A stretch of DNA of 64,000 nucleotides from Vreelandella salicampi (GTDB lineage Bacteria > Pseudomonadota > Gammaproteobacteria > Pseudomonadales > Halomonadaceae). Position numbers and translations under genes: made by a program. Below, in pieces: positions 43,943-51,857 of this stretch. The stretch lies in assembly GCF_013415105.1 (NCBI RefSeq), contig NZ_JACCDF010000001.1, positions 434,001 through 498,000 on the forward strand, read 5' to 3'. The notes under the pieces are model-generated. The model saw nothing but the letters and a program-made list of their open reading frames with translations. It was not told where the DNA came from and ran no database searches. The first letter of the stretch is position 1. Each line of letters opens with the position of its first letter.

Positions 43943-44278
43943 TCAGGCCTTTTTCACAAAATGGGCGGTGACCATCATGTCGCCGACGCCGTCGACCTTG
44001 CAGTCCAGTTGGTGATCCTTGCCTTCTTTGAGCCGCTTGATAACGGCTTTGGTACCCACCTTGAGTACCAGTGAACTGCCTTTGACCTTGAGGTCTTTAA
44101 TCATCGTTACCTTGTCGCCTTCCGATAACAGGGTGCCGTGGGCATCTTTTACAGTTAAGGTGTCTTCCGCCTCTGGCTCAGCGGGGTTCCATTCGTGGCC
44201 GCATTCCGGGCAGATGAGCAGGCTTTGATCCTGATAGACGAATTCAGATTGGCAACTTGGGCAAGGTGGGCACGACAT
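43943..44278 (-). CDS. yjdM: PhnA/YjdM-family zinc-ribbon protein
   Basis: A 111-residue protein with an N-terminal zinc ribbon (CPPCPSC and CPECGHEW, two CxxC pairs) and the PhnA-like domain ([39 protein letters not shown]). Despite the historic PhnA name, it is not a proven phosphonoacetate hydrolase. The ATG at 44278 (MSCPPCPSC) is chosen, as the family begins here; an upstream in-frame start would add 32 unrelated residues. It stands alone and diverges from the SnoaL-like gene. Confidence 0.92.
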   Translation of the reverse strand: MSCPPCPSCQSEFVYQDQSLLICPECGHEWNPAEPEAEDTLTVKDAHGTLLSEGDKVTMIKDLKVKGSSLVLKVGTKAVIKRLKEGKDHQLDCKVDGVGDMMVTAHFVKKA

Positions 44279-44376
44279 AAATGATGGCTTCTGCGGTTTG
44301 ATTTGCTGCTTATGATACTGGGCCTGTGTACCCTTGGCGAATGCCTTCACGCCTGCCCAGGAAAGGAGAAGCAAAG

Positions 44377-44766
44377 ATGAGCAAGTTTGATCTAAAAGCG
44401 ACCTATCGCGGCTACATCGCCTGCCTCAATAAGCAGGCGTGGACGAACCTTGGCCAGTTCGTGCATGACGATGTTCGCCACAACGGCAAGCCGCTGGGGC
44501 TCGATGGCTATCGCGCCATGCTGGAAGCCGACTACGAGCAGATACCTGACCTTCACTTCAACATTCAGCTGTTGATCGCTGATCCGCCAAATATTGCGTG
44601 CAGGCTTCGTTTCGATGTCACGCCTAAAGGCAGCTTCCTGGACTTACCTATCAATGGGCAAAAAGTGACGTTTTGCGAGAACGCGTTCTACCTTTTCCAC
44701 AACAAAAAGATTTGCGAGGTCTGGTCGGTCATCGATAAGGCCGCGATTGAAGCTCAACTTGGCTAA
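44377..44766 (+). CDS. SnoaL-like/NTF2-fold ester cyclase family protein
   Basis: A 129-residue NTF2-fold protein ([43 protein letters not shown], then [22 protein letters not shown]). The fold is used for small hydrolases, isomerases and cyclases; no substrate can be named. AAGGAG before 44377 excludes a longer form from 44326. Its last four bases overlap the convergent GNAT gene. Confidence 0.85.
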   Translation: MSKFDLKATYRGYIACLNKQAWTNLGQFVHDDVRHNGKPLGLDGYRAMLEADYEQIPDLHFNIQLLIADPPNIACRLRFDVTPKGSFLDLPINGQKVTFCENAFYLFHNKKICEVWSVIDKAAIEAQLG

Positions 44767-45206
44767 ACGTTCTGATTATTCCCATTAATAAACGAATACA
44801 GCTGAATATCTGAACGACACGCCCAGCCCTGGCTGGCCCAGAACTGTCTGGCGGTTTCGTTCTCGGCCATAATCATTAGGTGCGATTTCAGTATCCCTTC
44901 GTTTTTCAGCGCTTCCAGGCATAGGCTAACCAACTGTGTCGCAATGCCTTTTCGGCGGTGGGCGTCCGCAACCGATAAGTGCTGGATATAGCCCCGCTTG
45001 CCATCGTGGCCCGCCATTAACGTACCCACCAGCTTTCCCTCTGCTCCTTTCTCTACTTCGGCCACAAAGCTCAAGCCGGGGTTACGCAGTAGGTACTTCT
45101 CGATGCCTTCTCGTGAATCGGCATCGCGCAGGCGAACGCCTTCACTCTCGCTCCATAGAGCGATGGCGGCCTCGTAGTCGTTAATGGTCATCGTGCGGTA
45201 GTGCAT
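44763..45206 (-). CDS. GNAT-family N-acetyltransferase
   Basis: A 147-residue acetyltransferase. The acetyl-CoA site is IQHLSVADAHRRKGIATQLVSLCLEAL (motif A, R-x-x-G-I-A), followed by the C-terminal strand segment ENETARQFWASQGWACRSDIQLYSF. The acceptor is unknown. ATG 45206 has GAGG nine bases upstream and is preferred over a GTG at 45221. Confidence 0.9.
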   Translation of the reverse strand: MHYRTMTINDYEAAIALWSESEGVRLRDADSREGIEKYLLRNPGLSFVAEVEKGAEGKLVGTLMAGHDGKRGYIQHLSVADAHRRKGIATQLVSLCLEALKNEGILKSHLMIMAENETARQFWASQGWACRSDIQLYSFINGNNQNV

Positions 45207-45307
45207 TAATTTGGGCCTCACTGAGTAGTGGTTAAGTTGAAGCTCTGTTCGTTTAGGTTTCTTATTTCAGGCTAATTTGTACGCTTATTGTCCCACAGCC
45301 GATTAGC

Positions 45308-45349
45308 AATTATGTACAAGCATTAGGAGGCGGGGCTGCATAAGCTAGG
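45308..45349 (+). promoter_or_regulatory. Split conserved motif before the AraC gene, copy 1
   Basis: AATTATGTACAAGCAT, 14 unconserved bases, GCATAAGCTAGG. The same two blocks at the same spacing occur at 49744-49785. Here the motif ends 27 bases before the AraC start codon, placing it where promoter and activator sites belong. TAAGCT inside the second block could be a -10. It is probably the AraC protein's own binding site plus promoter. Confidence 0.65.
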
Positions 45350-45376
45350 TGGTGTGACTAATCAGGAGGGGGCGGC

Positions 45377-46207
45377 ATGAGTAACGCAAGCCGGTTTCAA
45401 TTCATCAAAAGCCAGCACGTGCCAACACTGACGGTGCTTCACGCGGCTATTGAGGATTTCAGCTACGACCGCCATGCCCACGAGGAGTATGCCTTCGGCG
45501 TAACGCTGGCGGGACGGCAGGATTTCTTCAGCGGCGGGCAGTTTCATCGTAGCCCACCGGGCAACGTTATTTTGTTCAATCCAGAGGAAGTTCACGACGG
45601 CCAACCGGGCGGTGAGCGCGTGCTGGATTACCTGATGGTGTATGCACACCCCGAGCAGGTTAAACCCTTGTTTGCTGATGCCCTGGGGCACGAGCATACG
45701 ACTGACTTTCACTCAAATAACACCCTTGTTCAGGATGTACGGCTGCGCAATGCCATTTTGGAACTGGCGCGCTTGGTCACTTCTCACTCCGGTAGCTGTA
45801 TTGATCAGGAGAACGCGCTTTATCAGGTGATCGAGCGCACGGTGCAGCTCGGTGGTGTTTCTCAGCCCAACCAGGCGCCCTCTCGGCCCGATGCGCTGCT
45901 GGGCTTGGCGAAAGAGTATATCCACGCCCATCTGGACGTCGATCTCTCTCTTGATGACATCAGCCAAGCAGCGCACCTATCTAAATACCATTTCTTGCGT
46001 CTGTTTCGTCAGCATTACGGCATTACGCCGCATCAGTATGTGATTAATTGCCGGATCAATGCGGCCCGCTCCGCGCTAGATCAAGGCGCTTCCCTGACCG
46101 AGGTCGCTTTGCGTTATGGGTTTGCCGATCTCAGCCATTTCAATCGTCGCTTTAAGCGCATTTATGGCATGACGCCCCATAAGTATCAGCGTGATATCGC
46201 GCGCTAG
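45377..46207 (+). CDS. AraC-family regulator of a LysE-type exporter
   Basis: A 276-residue regulator. The N-terminal cupin domain (about 1-160) includes YDRHAHEEYAFGVTLAGRQDFFSGG and PGNVILFNPEEVHDGQP. The C-terminal double HTH spans about 175-275 (LDDISQAAHLSKYHFLRLFRQHYGITPHQY and LTEVALRYGFADLSHFNRRFKRIYGMTPHKY). AGGAGG precedes the start. Next on the same strand is a LysE/RhtB exporter gene, so the likely role is control of amino acid export. Its stop codon TAG is the first three bases of a 146-bp mobile-repeat copy. Confidence 0.92.
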   Translation: MSNASRFQFIKSQHVPTLTVLHAAIEDFSYDRHAHEEYAFGVTLAGRQDFFSGGQFHRSPPGNVILFNPEEVHDGQPGGERVLDYLMVYAHPEQVKPLFADALGHEHTTDFHSNNTLVQDVRLRNAILELARLVTSHSGSCIDQENALYQVIERTVQLGGVSQPNQAPSRPDALLGLAKEYIHAHLDVDLSLDDISQAAHLSKYHFLRLFRQHYGITPHQYVINCRINAARSALDQGASLTEVALRYGFADLSHFNRRFKRIYGMTPHKYQRDIAR

Positions 46208-46350
46208 GCTCTGAACGAAAACTGGCTGCGCTCGCCAATACTGCGTTAAAAATCATCTCAAAATGCTCATTTACTCCCCGTAAACTCCGCTTTTTCGTTG
46301 ATTTTTGCCTTGTCTAGCCTTCGCTCGCCGACTTTTCGTACAGACCCTTA
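46205..46350. repeat. Palindromic-ended repeat, full copy 2 (146 bp, reverse orientation)
   Basis: This is the reverse complement of the element at 4841-4985. Compare the internal words TTAAAAATC, TTTACTCCCCGTAAACTCCG and GCCTTCGCTCGCCGACTTTTC. The ends are TAGGCTCTGAACGAAAA and the complement of TAAGGGTCTGTACGAAAA. It fills almost the whole gap between araC-type and lysE-type genes and supplies the AraC stop codon. Confidence 0.85.
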
Positions 46351-46371
46351 CACCTAAATAGAGGTTTCACC

Positions 46372-46983
46372 ATGTTAGCAATCGTCGCCTATGCCTTAGG
46401 CGCTATGTATTCACCTGGGCCTGTGAATCTGCTTGGCCTGAATATTGGTATCAATGGTCGCGCCAAACAATCGGTAGGATTTTGCCTGGGGGTGGGCACC
46501 GCCATGCTGGTTTACTTATTGGTATTGGGCTGGGTGGGGGCCGCTTGGATTAACGATGAAGCACTGCTTGTGGTGAGTGCTTTGGGTTGTGGCTATATTG
46601 TTTATCTCGCGAGCAAAATTGCCCGTTCAAGCATTGATTTAAGCAAGCCGGATAACGCCCCTCGGCTGTTAAGTTTTCGAGACGGGCTGATCATGCAGTT
46701 GCTTAACCCCAAAGCCATTTTGGCCACCCTGCCCATTGCCACACTGCAGTTTCCTGCCGCTGACATACATGGGCTTAGCTTAGTGGTTTGGGCGTTCGGG
46801 CTGGCGATGCTAGCCGCGGGCGCACCCGGCAGTTATGTGATGATCGGCAGCGTGGTAGGCAATCGTATCAAAAGCCCAGGAATCGTTAAGCGCTTCAATT
46901 GGCTGATGGCGGGGTTGCTGGTCGCCGTGGCGTTATCGATTGGTTATGAGCACGTTTGGTTACCGCTCACGTCTACTGCCTAG
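46372..46983 (+). CDS. LysE/RhtB-family amino acid exporter
   Basis: A 203-residue inner-membrane protein with about six helices. Family motifs: the N-terminal GAMYSPGPVNLLGLNIGINGRAKQSVGFCLGVG (conserved SPGP and GRK-like turn) and LSFRDGLIMQLLNPKAIL near residue 105. Members export lysine, threonine, homoserine lactones and similar compounds. GAGG precedes the start. The AraC gene upstream is its likely regulator, although a repeat element has been placed between them. Confidence 0.9.
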   Translation: MLAIVAYALGAMYSPGPVNLLGLNIGINGRAKQSVGFCLGVGTAMLVYLLVLGWVGAAWINDEALLVVSALGCGYIVYLASKIARSSIDLSKPDNAPRLLSFRDGLIMQLLNPKAILATLPIATLQFPAADIHGLSLVVWAFGLAMLAAGAPGSYVMIGSVVGNRIKSPGIVKRFNWLMAGLLVAVALSIGYEHVWLPLTSTA

Positions 46984-47047
46984 CTTGATAACGCGTTCCT
47001 ACTGTTCATGATCAACCCGTCAATATCAATCAGCCCAAAGGGAGGCG

Positions 47048-47407
47048 TTAGGCGCGCGCTTCTGACCACACGGCAAACTCGTTACCGCTGGGTTCGATGA
47101 AGTGAAAGCGAAAGCCGCCGGGGAACTCGAAAATCGGCTTTATGACCTCGCCGCCGTGATCCACCACCTTGTTGTAAGTGGCTTCAAGATGTTCGCTGTA
47201 GAACACCAGCAGAGCGGCGCCGTTGTCGGTTCGGCTGCAGGCGTCCGCCTGGTAGAAACCACCGTCCAGCCCCTGGTTGGCAAACGCGGTGTATTCGGGG
47301 CCGTAGTCGGTGAACTCCCAGCCAAACACCGCTGAGAAGAAGTCTTTGGTGGCGTTCAAGTCCTTGGCGGCGAACTCGACGTAGTTGAGCGTTTCATGTT
47401 GGTTCAT
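47048..47407 (-). CDS. VOC-family (glyoxalase-like) protein
   Basis: A 119-residue single-domain VOC protein: LNYVEFAAKDLNATKDFFSAVFGWEFTDYGPEYTAF, then KVVDHGGEVIKPIFEFPGGFRFHFIEPSGNEFAVW. The beta-alpha-beta-beta-beta pattern and Glu in the last strand fit glyoxalase/extradiol dioxygenase relatives. Function unknown. AAAGGAG before the start confirms 47407. Confidence 0.92.
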   Translation of the reverse strand: MNQHETLNYVEFAAKDLNATKDFFSAVFGWEFTDYGPEYTAFANQGLDGGFYQADACSRTDNGAALLVFYSEHLEATYNKVVDHGGEVIKPIFEFPGGFRFHFIEPSGNEFAVWSEARA

Positions 47408-47449
47408 GCCCTGCTCCTTTGTTCTTGTTGTGCTTTTTAATACGGTTTT

Positions 47450-47779
47450 TTAATCGTCGCCCTGTCCGAAGCCGATGCCCAGGCGCAGCGCCTGAAGGCC
47501 GTCGAATTCGACGCTTACCTCGTCTGAAAATACCGGGTGCCCTTGCACCGCCAAATCCAGTGCCACCTCAGCGCCGCGGTACGCGACGGTCATGGTGATG
47601 TTCGCGGAGGTGCTGATGGGCGCCAGCAGGCCATACTCGACGTTATCCACGCTGATGGAGGAAAGCCCTCGGTCATCCAGCTGCTTTTGCGCTTCCTGCT
47701 TCACGGTCACGCCGTAATAAACATAGAGCCCGGCATAGCCCAGCGCGAGCACGACTAACAGTGATAATAGCTTTTTCAT
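47450..47779 (-). CDS. Hypothetical secreted or membrane-anchored protein
   Basis: A 109-residue protein starting MKKLLSLLVVLALGYAGLYV, a signal peptide or single anchor helix. The rest is soluble and predicted to be beta-rich (ISVDNVEYGLLAPISTSANITMTVAYRGAEVALDL). The start at 47779 is chosen because a longer form from 47836 would bury the signal sequence. No family recognised. It shares its strand with the VOC gene but with a 40-base gap. Confidence 0.7.
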   Translation of the reverse strand: MKKLLSLLVVLALGYAGLYVYYGVTVKQEAQKQLDDRGLSSISVDNVEYGLLAPISTSANITMTVAYRGAEVALDLAVQGHPVFSDEVSVEFDGLQALRLGIGFGQGDD

Positions 47780-47922
47780 CGAGTTTCTCGAGTTGTCAGA
47801 ACTTGGATGGTGGCTTCCTGCGGTAACAGAGACCATAACGCAACGCCGCCACCCTTGTATCGAGAAAGCGACTCAGGGCGGCGGCGTGTTGGTTATTAGA
47901 CGGGCAATGCCTGCGGCGATGG

Positions 47923-48552
47923 TTATTTGATGATCTCACCTATCGGTCGCTTACCGTCCAGCAGCATGAATTCCTGGTTGGTGATGTTGGCGTTTTGCAC
48001 GGTATGCAGCAGCGCATGGGCGACGTTGGCACGGGAGATCTGGTTATCACCTGCTTCATCCAGGGAGTCCGCAAACTGCTGGCTGGCGGGTTCGTCCGTC
48101 AGGCGGCCGGGTTTGAGGATGGCGTAGGGCACGCCGCTGGTACGCAGGTGAGCATCGGCGGCAAACTTCGCGGCCATGTAAGGGCGCAGCTTTTCGGGGG
48201 CTTGCATGGGGTCTTCGGCGCGCATGGCGCTGATCATCACGTAGCGCGAAAGGCCCTGCTCGCTTGCGATGTCCGCCGCACGAATGGCCCCGTAAAGGTC
48301 GATCAGCAGGGTTTTGTCCGGCCCGGTGTGGGGGCCTGAACCGGCGGTGAAGACCACTTGGTCGCAGCCTTCAAAGGCGTGGGCAAAGTCGCCTTCCAGG
48401 TCGGCAATCACGGTCTCAATGCCGCGCTCCTTGAACCACGGCACCTGCTCTTCACTGCGCAGCATCGCCTTGATGGGCGTGCCCGCCTGCTGAGCCAGCT
48501 CGCAGAACTGTTTGCCAATCTGTCCGTTCGCGCCAATCACTAGCGTGGTCAT
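47923..48552 (-). CDS. NAD(P)H-binding atypical SDR (NmrA/YwnB-like)
   Basis: A 209-residue Rossmann-fold protein. The N-terminal TTLVIGANGQIGKQFCELA is the GxxGxxG nucleotide motif. VIADLEGDFAHAFEGCDQVVFTAGSG and RYVMISAMRAEDP follow, then PYAILKPGRLTDEP. This matches small NAD(P)-binding NmrA-like or SDR_a5 proteins, which act as reductases or redox sensors. AAGGAGG precedes 48552. It stands alone. Confidence 0.9.
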   Translation of the reverse strand: MTTLVIGANGQIGKQFCELAQQAGTPIKAMLRSEEQVPWFKERGIETVIADLEGDFAHAFEGCDQVVFTAGSGPHTGPDKTLLIDLYGAIRAADIASEQGLSRYVMISAMRAEDPMQAPEKLRPYMAAKFAADAHLRTSGVPYAILKPGRLTDEPASQQFADSLDEAGDNQISRANVAHALLHTVQNANITNQEFMLLDGKRPIGEIIK

Positions 48553-48631
48553 AGCACCTCCTTATGGTGAACTGATACCCCATCAGTGTAGGCACATTGA
48601 GGTAATTCAACCGTGCAGGGGCAATTCCATC

Positions 48632-49687
48632 CTATTCGGCTGAGCGTCCGCCAAGCTCGTCCGAGAGGTCGGGGCCGGGATGCAGGCGGCCCGGCCAGCG
48701 CAACACCATGATCGCCAGAACGTTGCGGTGTTCACCACCCGCCAGCCCCTTTTCCCCCGAGGGCGAGGGGATAATGCCGCTGGCCGGGTCTATCGCCGCC
48801 ATCAGTGCCTCACGCACCCGGCCCACAAGCGGGTGGTTCTCGCGGCCGGCAAGCAGGAATGCCAATGCCACCTCGGCTTGGATGTCGGCCGTGGCCCGGG
48901 CCATGATGCCGGCCGTCTCTCGCTCCAGCGCTTCAAGCACCCAGGCGTGCACCTCCGGGTCCACCTTCCGTTGGTAGTAGCGGCTGTCAGCGATGACGAA
49001 GTGGGTCAGGCCATAGAGCCAGTTACGGTACTCGGCGTCGTCGAGATCGGCGACTCGATCAGGCGGGTAGTGGCGTCGGAAGGCTTCCTCCACCTCCCGC
49101 CGCAGGTCCATCACGCCGAGCTGGTGCAGGAAGTACGTATAGTTGGCCACCTGAGCGGCATAGACCCCGATCACCGAGGGGGCGGTCAGGAAGGTCGACC
49201 AGTCGACCTCTGCCTGGTAGCCCAGCGCCCGTTCGTGATTCTCAATGGCCGGCAGCAGGTCGTGGTACTCGGCCTGGACCAGCCGGAACAGCAGCGAACG
49301 AGCGAAGGCGATCTCCCCCCACTCACCCAGCATGGCGCGCCGGGCGCGCTGCTTGGCCGTGCGCTGGGAGTAGTCGGCAACGATCGCCCGACTGCGGGCA
49401 GCCGCGTACCCGGGCTCGGCGAGGCCAACAATGTCCTCCTCGAGTCGCACCAGTAGACGCTCGCCGTAGGCACGATTGAGGGCCAGCCAGCGCTGCTCGC
49501 CCGTCAGGCGGTAGAGCCGCTGGGCAAAGTGGCGCTGCTTGTTCTCGGATAGCGTCGGCAGCGCCTGCTCGTAGATCGCCTGGATGGCCAGACCGGCGTC
49601 GCGCTGGACGTCACGCTCCGCATGCGGCTCCATGGCGGCGCAGCCGGCCAGCGCCAGCACCATCATCAGTGAAAAGAGCTTTTTCAT
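48632..49687 (-). CDS. Putative lipoprotein, alpha-helical
   Basis: A 351-residue protein with a lipoprotein signal (MKKLFSLMMVLALAGC; lipobox LAGC, lipidated Cys 16), so it is anchored in an envelope membrane. The body is helical and rich in Arg, Glu and Tyr (YRLTGEQRWLALNRAYGERLL; HYPPDRVADLDDAEYRNWLYGLTHFVIADSRYY). It recalls DUF3541-type proteins, which I hold only loosely. AGGGGG precedes the start. Nothing around it explains its role. Confidence 0.78.
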   Translation of the reverse strand: MKKLFSLMMVLALAGCAAMEPHAERDVQRDAGLAIQAIYEQALPTLSENKQRHFAQRLYRLTGEQRWLALNRAYGERLLVRLEEDIVGLAEPGYAAARSRAIVADYSQRTAKQRARRAMLGEWGEIAFARSLLFRLVQAEYHDLLPAIENHERALGYQAEVDWSTFLTAPSVIGVYAAQVANYTYFLHQLGVMDLRREVEEAFRRHYPPDRVADLDDAEYRNWLYGLTHFVIADSRYYQRKVDPEVHAWVLEALERETAGIMARATADIQAEVALAFLLAGRENHPLVGRVREALMAAIDPASGIIPSPSGEKGLAGGEHRNVLAIMVLRWPGRLHPGPDLSDELGGRSAE

Positions 49688-49743
49688 GACGCCCCCTCGT
49701 TGGTGTTCACTAACGATAGGTCATCATTGCACAGTTAATGAGT

Positions 49744-49785
49744 AATTATGTACAAGCATCCGTAGTGCTACCGGCATAAGCTAGG
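49744..49785 (+). promoter_or_regulatory. Split conserved motif, copy 2, beside the RND remnant
   Basis: AATTATGTACAAGCAT-N14-GCATAAGCTAGG is identical in both blocks and in spacing to the motif before the AraC gene (45308-45349). Here no intact plus-strand gene follows; an RND-pump remnant on the other strand starts ten bases away. It may be the surviving promoter or operator of a lost gene, or a second site for the same AraC protein. Confidence 0.6.
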
Positions 49786-49793
49786 GCTATCCG

Positions 49794-50000
49794 TCATGGC
49801 GGCGGGCGCGCCCGGAGAAAAGCCATGGGAATAAACACCGCACACAGCCCCAGCCCCAGCCCCAGCCCCACGGCGATGATAGGGCCTGACACTTCCCGCA
49901 TGGACTGATGAGCAGCGGCCTGGAGTTTCAAGCCTTCCCCGATGCTCCGCTCCACGTTTTCCTCCACCATGATGGCATCGTCTTCATCATCCGCGATTAA
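49794..50000 (-). pseudogene. Remnant of an RND multidrug efflux pump gene
   Basis: The minus strand encodes DDAIMVEENVERSIGEGLKL, then a short helix, SMREVSGPIIAVGL and LCAVFIPMAF, matching the conserved segment around the proton-relay aspartates of AcrB-like pumps. About 65 codons remain of a gene normally over 1000 codons. Bases 49845-49868 are four exact CAGCCC units, giving an extra GLGLGL stretch, so the remnant has also suffered repeat expansion. It accounts for most of the 316-base gap 49688-50003. Confidence 0.8.
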
Positions 50001-50003
50001 GGG

Positions 50004-50963
50004 CTAAATGACCGAGGCATCGGAAGGTTCGCTTGACGCATTATCCAATGCCAACATCAGCTGTTCGCGTATCCAACGGTGACCTGGCGCCCCTGAGTGA
50101 CGGACATGATGAAGCATGCGCAGCGTATAGCGAGGTGCCTCGAAGGGGACGTCATGCACGATAAACGGCAACGTGTTGACCCATTCTAGAGCGGCCCGAC
50201 GCGGCAACGTAAAAAGATAATTCGACTGGGCAACGATATAGGGCGCGGCCATGAGGCTTGGCAACTGCACGGCTACATCTCTCTGTCGCCCCAGCTGTGC
50301 CAGAGCGCCGTCGATCACGCTACTTGCATCTTCCCAGGGCCGAGCGGCGATATGCCGCTCGGCCAGGTACCGTTCGAGCGATAAGTAATCGCCGATCCGT
50401 TCATGGCCTTTGCGTGCAATCACCACGTAGTCATCACTCAGGCAATCACATGCCGCTACCCCCTCCGGCAGCGTCGCCTTGCCGTGCGAAACGCCCAGCG
50501 CAAAATGGATTCGCCCCTCGCGCAGCTCATCCAACGAGTCATGGTGGGTGGCATAGATCACCTTGAGATGCAGATGCGGTGCCAGACGCTCCAGCCGAGC
50601 GACCAGCAGCGGCAGTACTGCGTAGGCAGTGTAATCGGTGGCCGCGAAGACGAAGGTTTTCTCGCTGGTAGCGGGCGAAAATGGAGACCTATCAATGAGC
50701 CGGTCTGACAAAATGTGCAGTGCGTCTGAAACACCATCGGCCATCAGTTCGGCCTGCGCCGTGGGTTGCATGGCGTTGCCCGTGCGGACGAACAGCTCGT
50801 CAGCGAGGGCGTCACGCAAACGTGATAGGGCGTGGCTGCACGCCGAAGGGCTCATCGACAATTCGTCGGCTGCCATGATCACACTGCGATGACGGAATAA
50901 CGCATCGAAAACCAACAGCAGATTGAGATCAAGGCGGCGCAGAGTGGAGTGCATAAGCTGCAT
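50004..50963 (-). CDS. LysR-family regulator
   Basis: A 319-residue regulator: N-terminal HTH (LRRLDLNLLLVFDALFRHRSVIMAADELSMSPSACSHALSRLRDAL) and a PBP2 effector domain of the NodD/LeuO-like group. Several ATGs are possible at the start (50993, 50963, 50954); only weak ribosome sites are visible and 50963 is a compromise. It is divergent from the GNAT gene at 51067, a likely target. Confidence 0.88.
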   Translation of the reverse strand: MQLMHSTLRRLDLNLLLVFDALFRHRSVIMAADELSMSPSACSHALSRLRDALADELFVRTGNAMQPTAQAELMADGVSDALHILSDRLIDRSPFSPATSEKTFVFAATDYTAYAVLPLLVARLERLAPHLHLKVIYATHHDSLDELREGRIHFALGVSHGKATLPEGVAACDCLSDDYVVIARKGHERIGDYLSLERYLAERHIAARPWEDASSVIDGALAQLGRQRDVAVQLPSLMAAPYIVAQSNYLFTLPRRAALEWVNTLPFIVHDVPFEAPRYTLRMLHHVRHSGAPGHRWIREQLMLALDNASSEPSDASVI

Positions 50964-51066
50964 AAAGACCTGAATAGAATGCAGGACATACATCTTTGGT
51001 TTTCTTTATCATTCTGTCAACGAATTGCTACCCAACCCGCCGACTGGCAGAAAAGGAGCCTGCACC

Positions 51067-51558
51067 ATGAACGAACCTATCTTCCGAAACGCCATACCGG
51101 CCGACACCATGCGCTGCTACCGAATCGAGGCATCCGCCTATGAAGGCGAAGAAGGGGCCACCCGGGAAAAGATCGCCACACGCATTGAGCAGTACCCGCA
51201 AGGCTTTCGTGTCCTGGAATTAGACAAACAGGTGATCGGTTTCATCAACAGCGGGTGCGCGCATGAAGTGGCGATGTCCGACGAGTCGTTCAAGGAACTG
51301 GAGGGCCATGATGCCAAGGCGCCCAACGTGGTCATCATGTCGGTGGTGATAGACCCCGCGTACCAGGGCATGGGCTACGCATCAAAGATGATGCGAGCCT
51401 TCGTCGAGCACATGAAAGCGCTGGGCAAACAGACGGTTCATTTGATGTGTAAGGAGCGTCACGTCGAACTATACAAACGCATGGGTTATCGCTACGTGAA
51501 ACCTTCGGACTCCGATCATGGCGGTATGACATGGCACGAGATGGTCATGGATCTATAA
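51067..51558 (+). CDS. GNAT-family N-acetyltransferase
   Basis: A 163-residue acetyltransferase: IFRNAIPADTMRCYRIEASAYEGEEGATREKIATRI at the start, then the acetyl-CoA motif VIMSVVIDPAYQGMGYASKMMRAFVEHMKALGK (Q-x-x-G-Y-A), and LYKRMGYRYVKPSDSDHGG. The acceptor is unknown. AAAGGAG lies seven bases before 51067. Divergent LysR gene upstream; a trpA fragment begins 23 bases downstream on the other strand. Confidence 0.9.
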   Translation: MNEPIFRNAIPADTMRCYRIEASAYEGEEGATREKIATRIEQYPQGFRVLELDKQVIGFINSGCAHEVAMSDESFKELEGHDAKAPNVVIMSVVIDPAYQGMGYASKMMRAFVEHMKALGKQTVHLMCKERHVELYKRMGYRYVKPSDSDHGGMTWHEMVMDL

Positions 51559-51580
51559 AGCCGCGCGCCACCGAAATGAC

Positions 51581-51857
51581 CTACTTCCGGCACGCCCTGA
51601 CGCTTTCCGCCAGTTCACTAACGAGGCCATGCACCTGCTCGACGGCATCATCCGCGCTGGCGGCGTGTTCAATGCAGTCGACCAGCGCCGAGCCCACCAC
51701 CACGGCGTCGCTGAAGCGGCCGATGGCCGCTGCCTGCTCGGCGGTGCGGATGCCGAAACCGACGACGATGGGCAGCTCGGTATCTTCGCACACTTGGGCG
51801 ACTAAATTGCTCGAGCAGCGCTGGCGTATAGGCACTGCCGCCTGTGTTACGGGTTTT
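51581..51857 (-). pseudogene. 3' fragment of trpA behind the fic gene
   Basis: The minus strand encodes NTGGSAYTPALLEQ, then after a frame change [30 protein letters not shown] and on to [17 protein letters not shown]. This is the last about 95 codons of trpA, with one frameshift near 51807 and a different end (CRK and stop, versus [10 protein letters not shown] in the intact gene). In the 137 bases from 51590 only three differ from the intact trpA at 53571 onward; beyond that, identity falls clearly. No start or ribosome site is apparent. Confidence 0.9.

Noticed and set aside
51581..51835. The trpA fragment as a functional 84-residue protein
   Set aside because: It is the C-terminal third of a TIM barrel without active-site residues, with a frameshift and no ribosome site.
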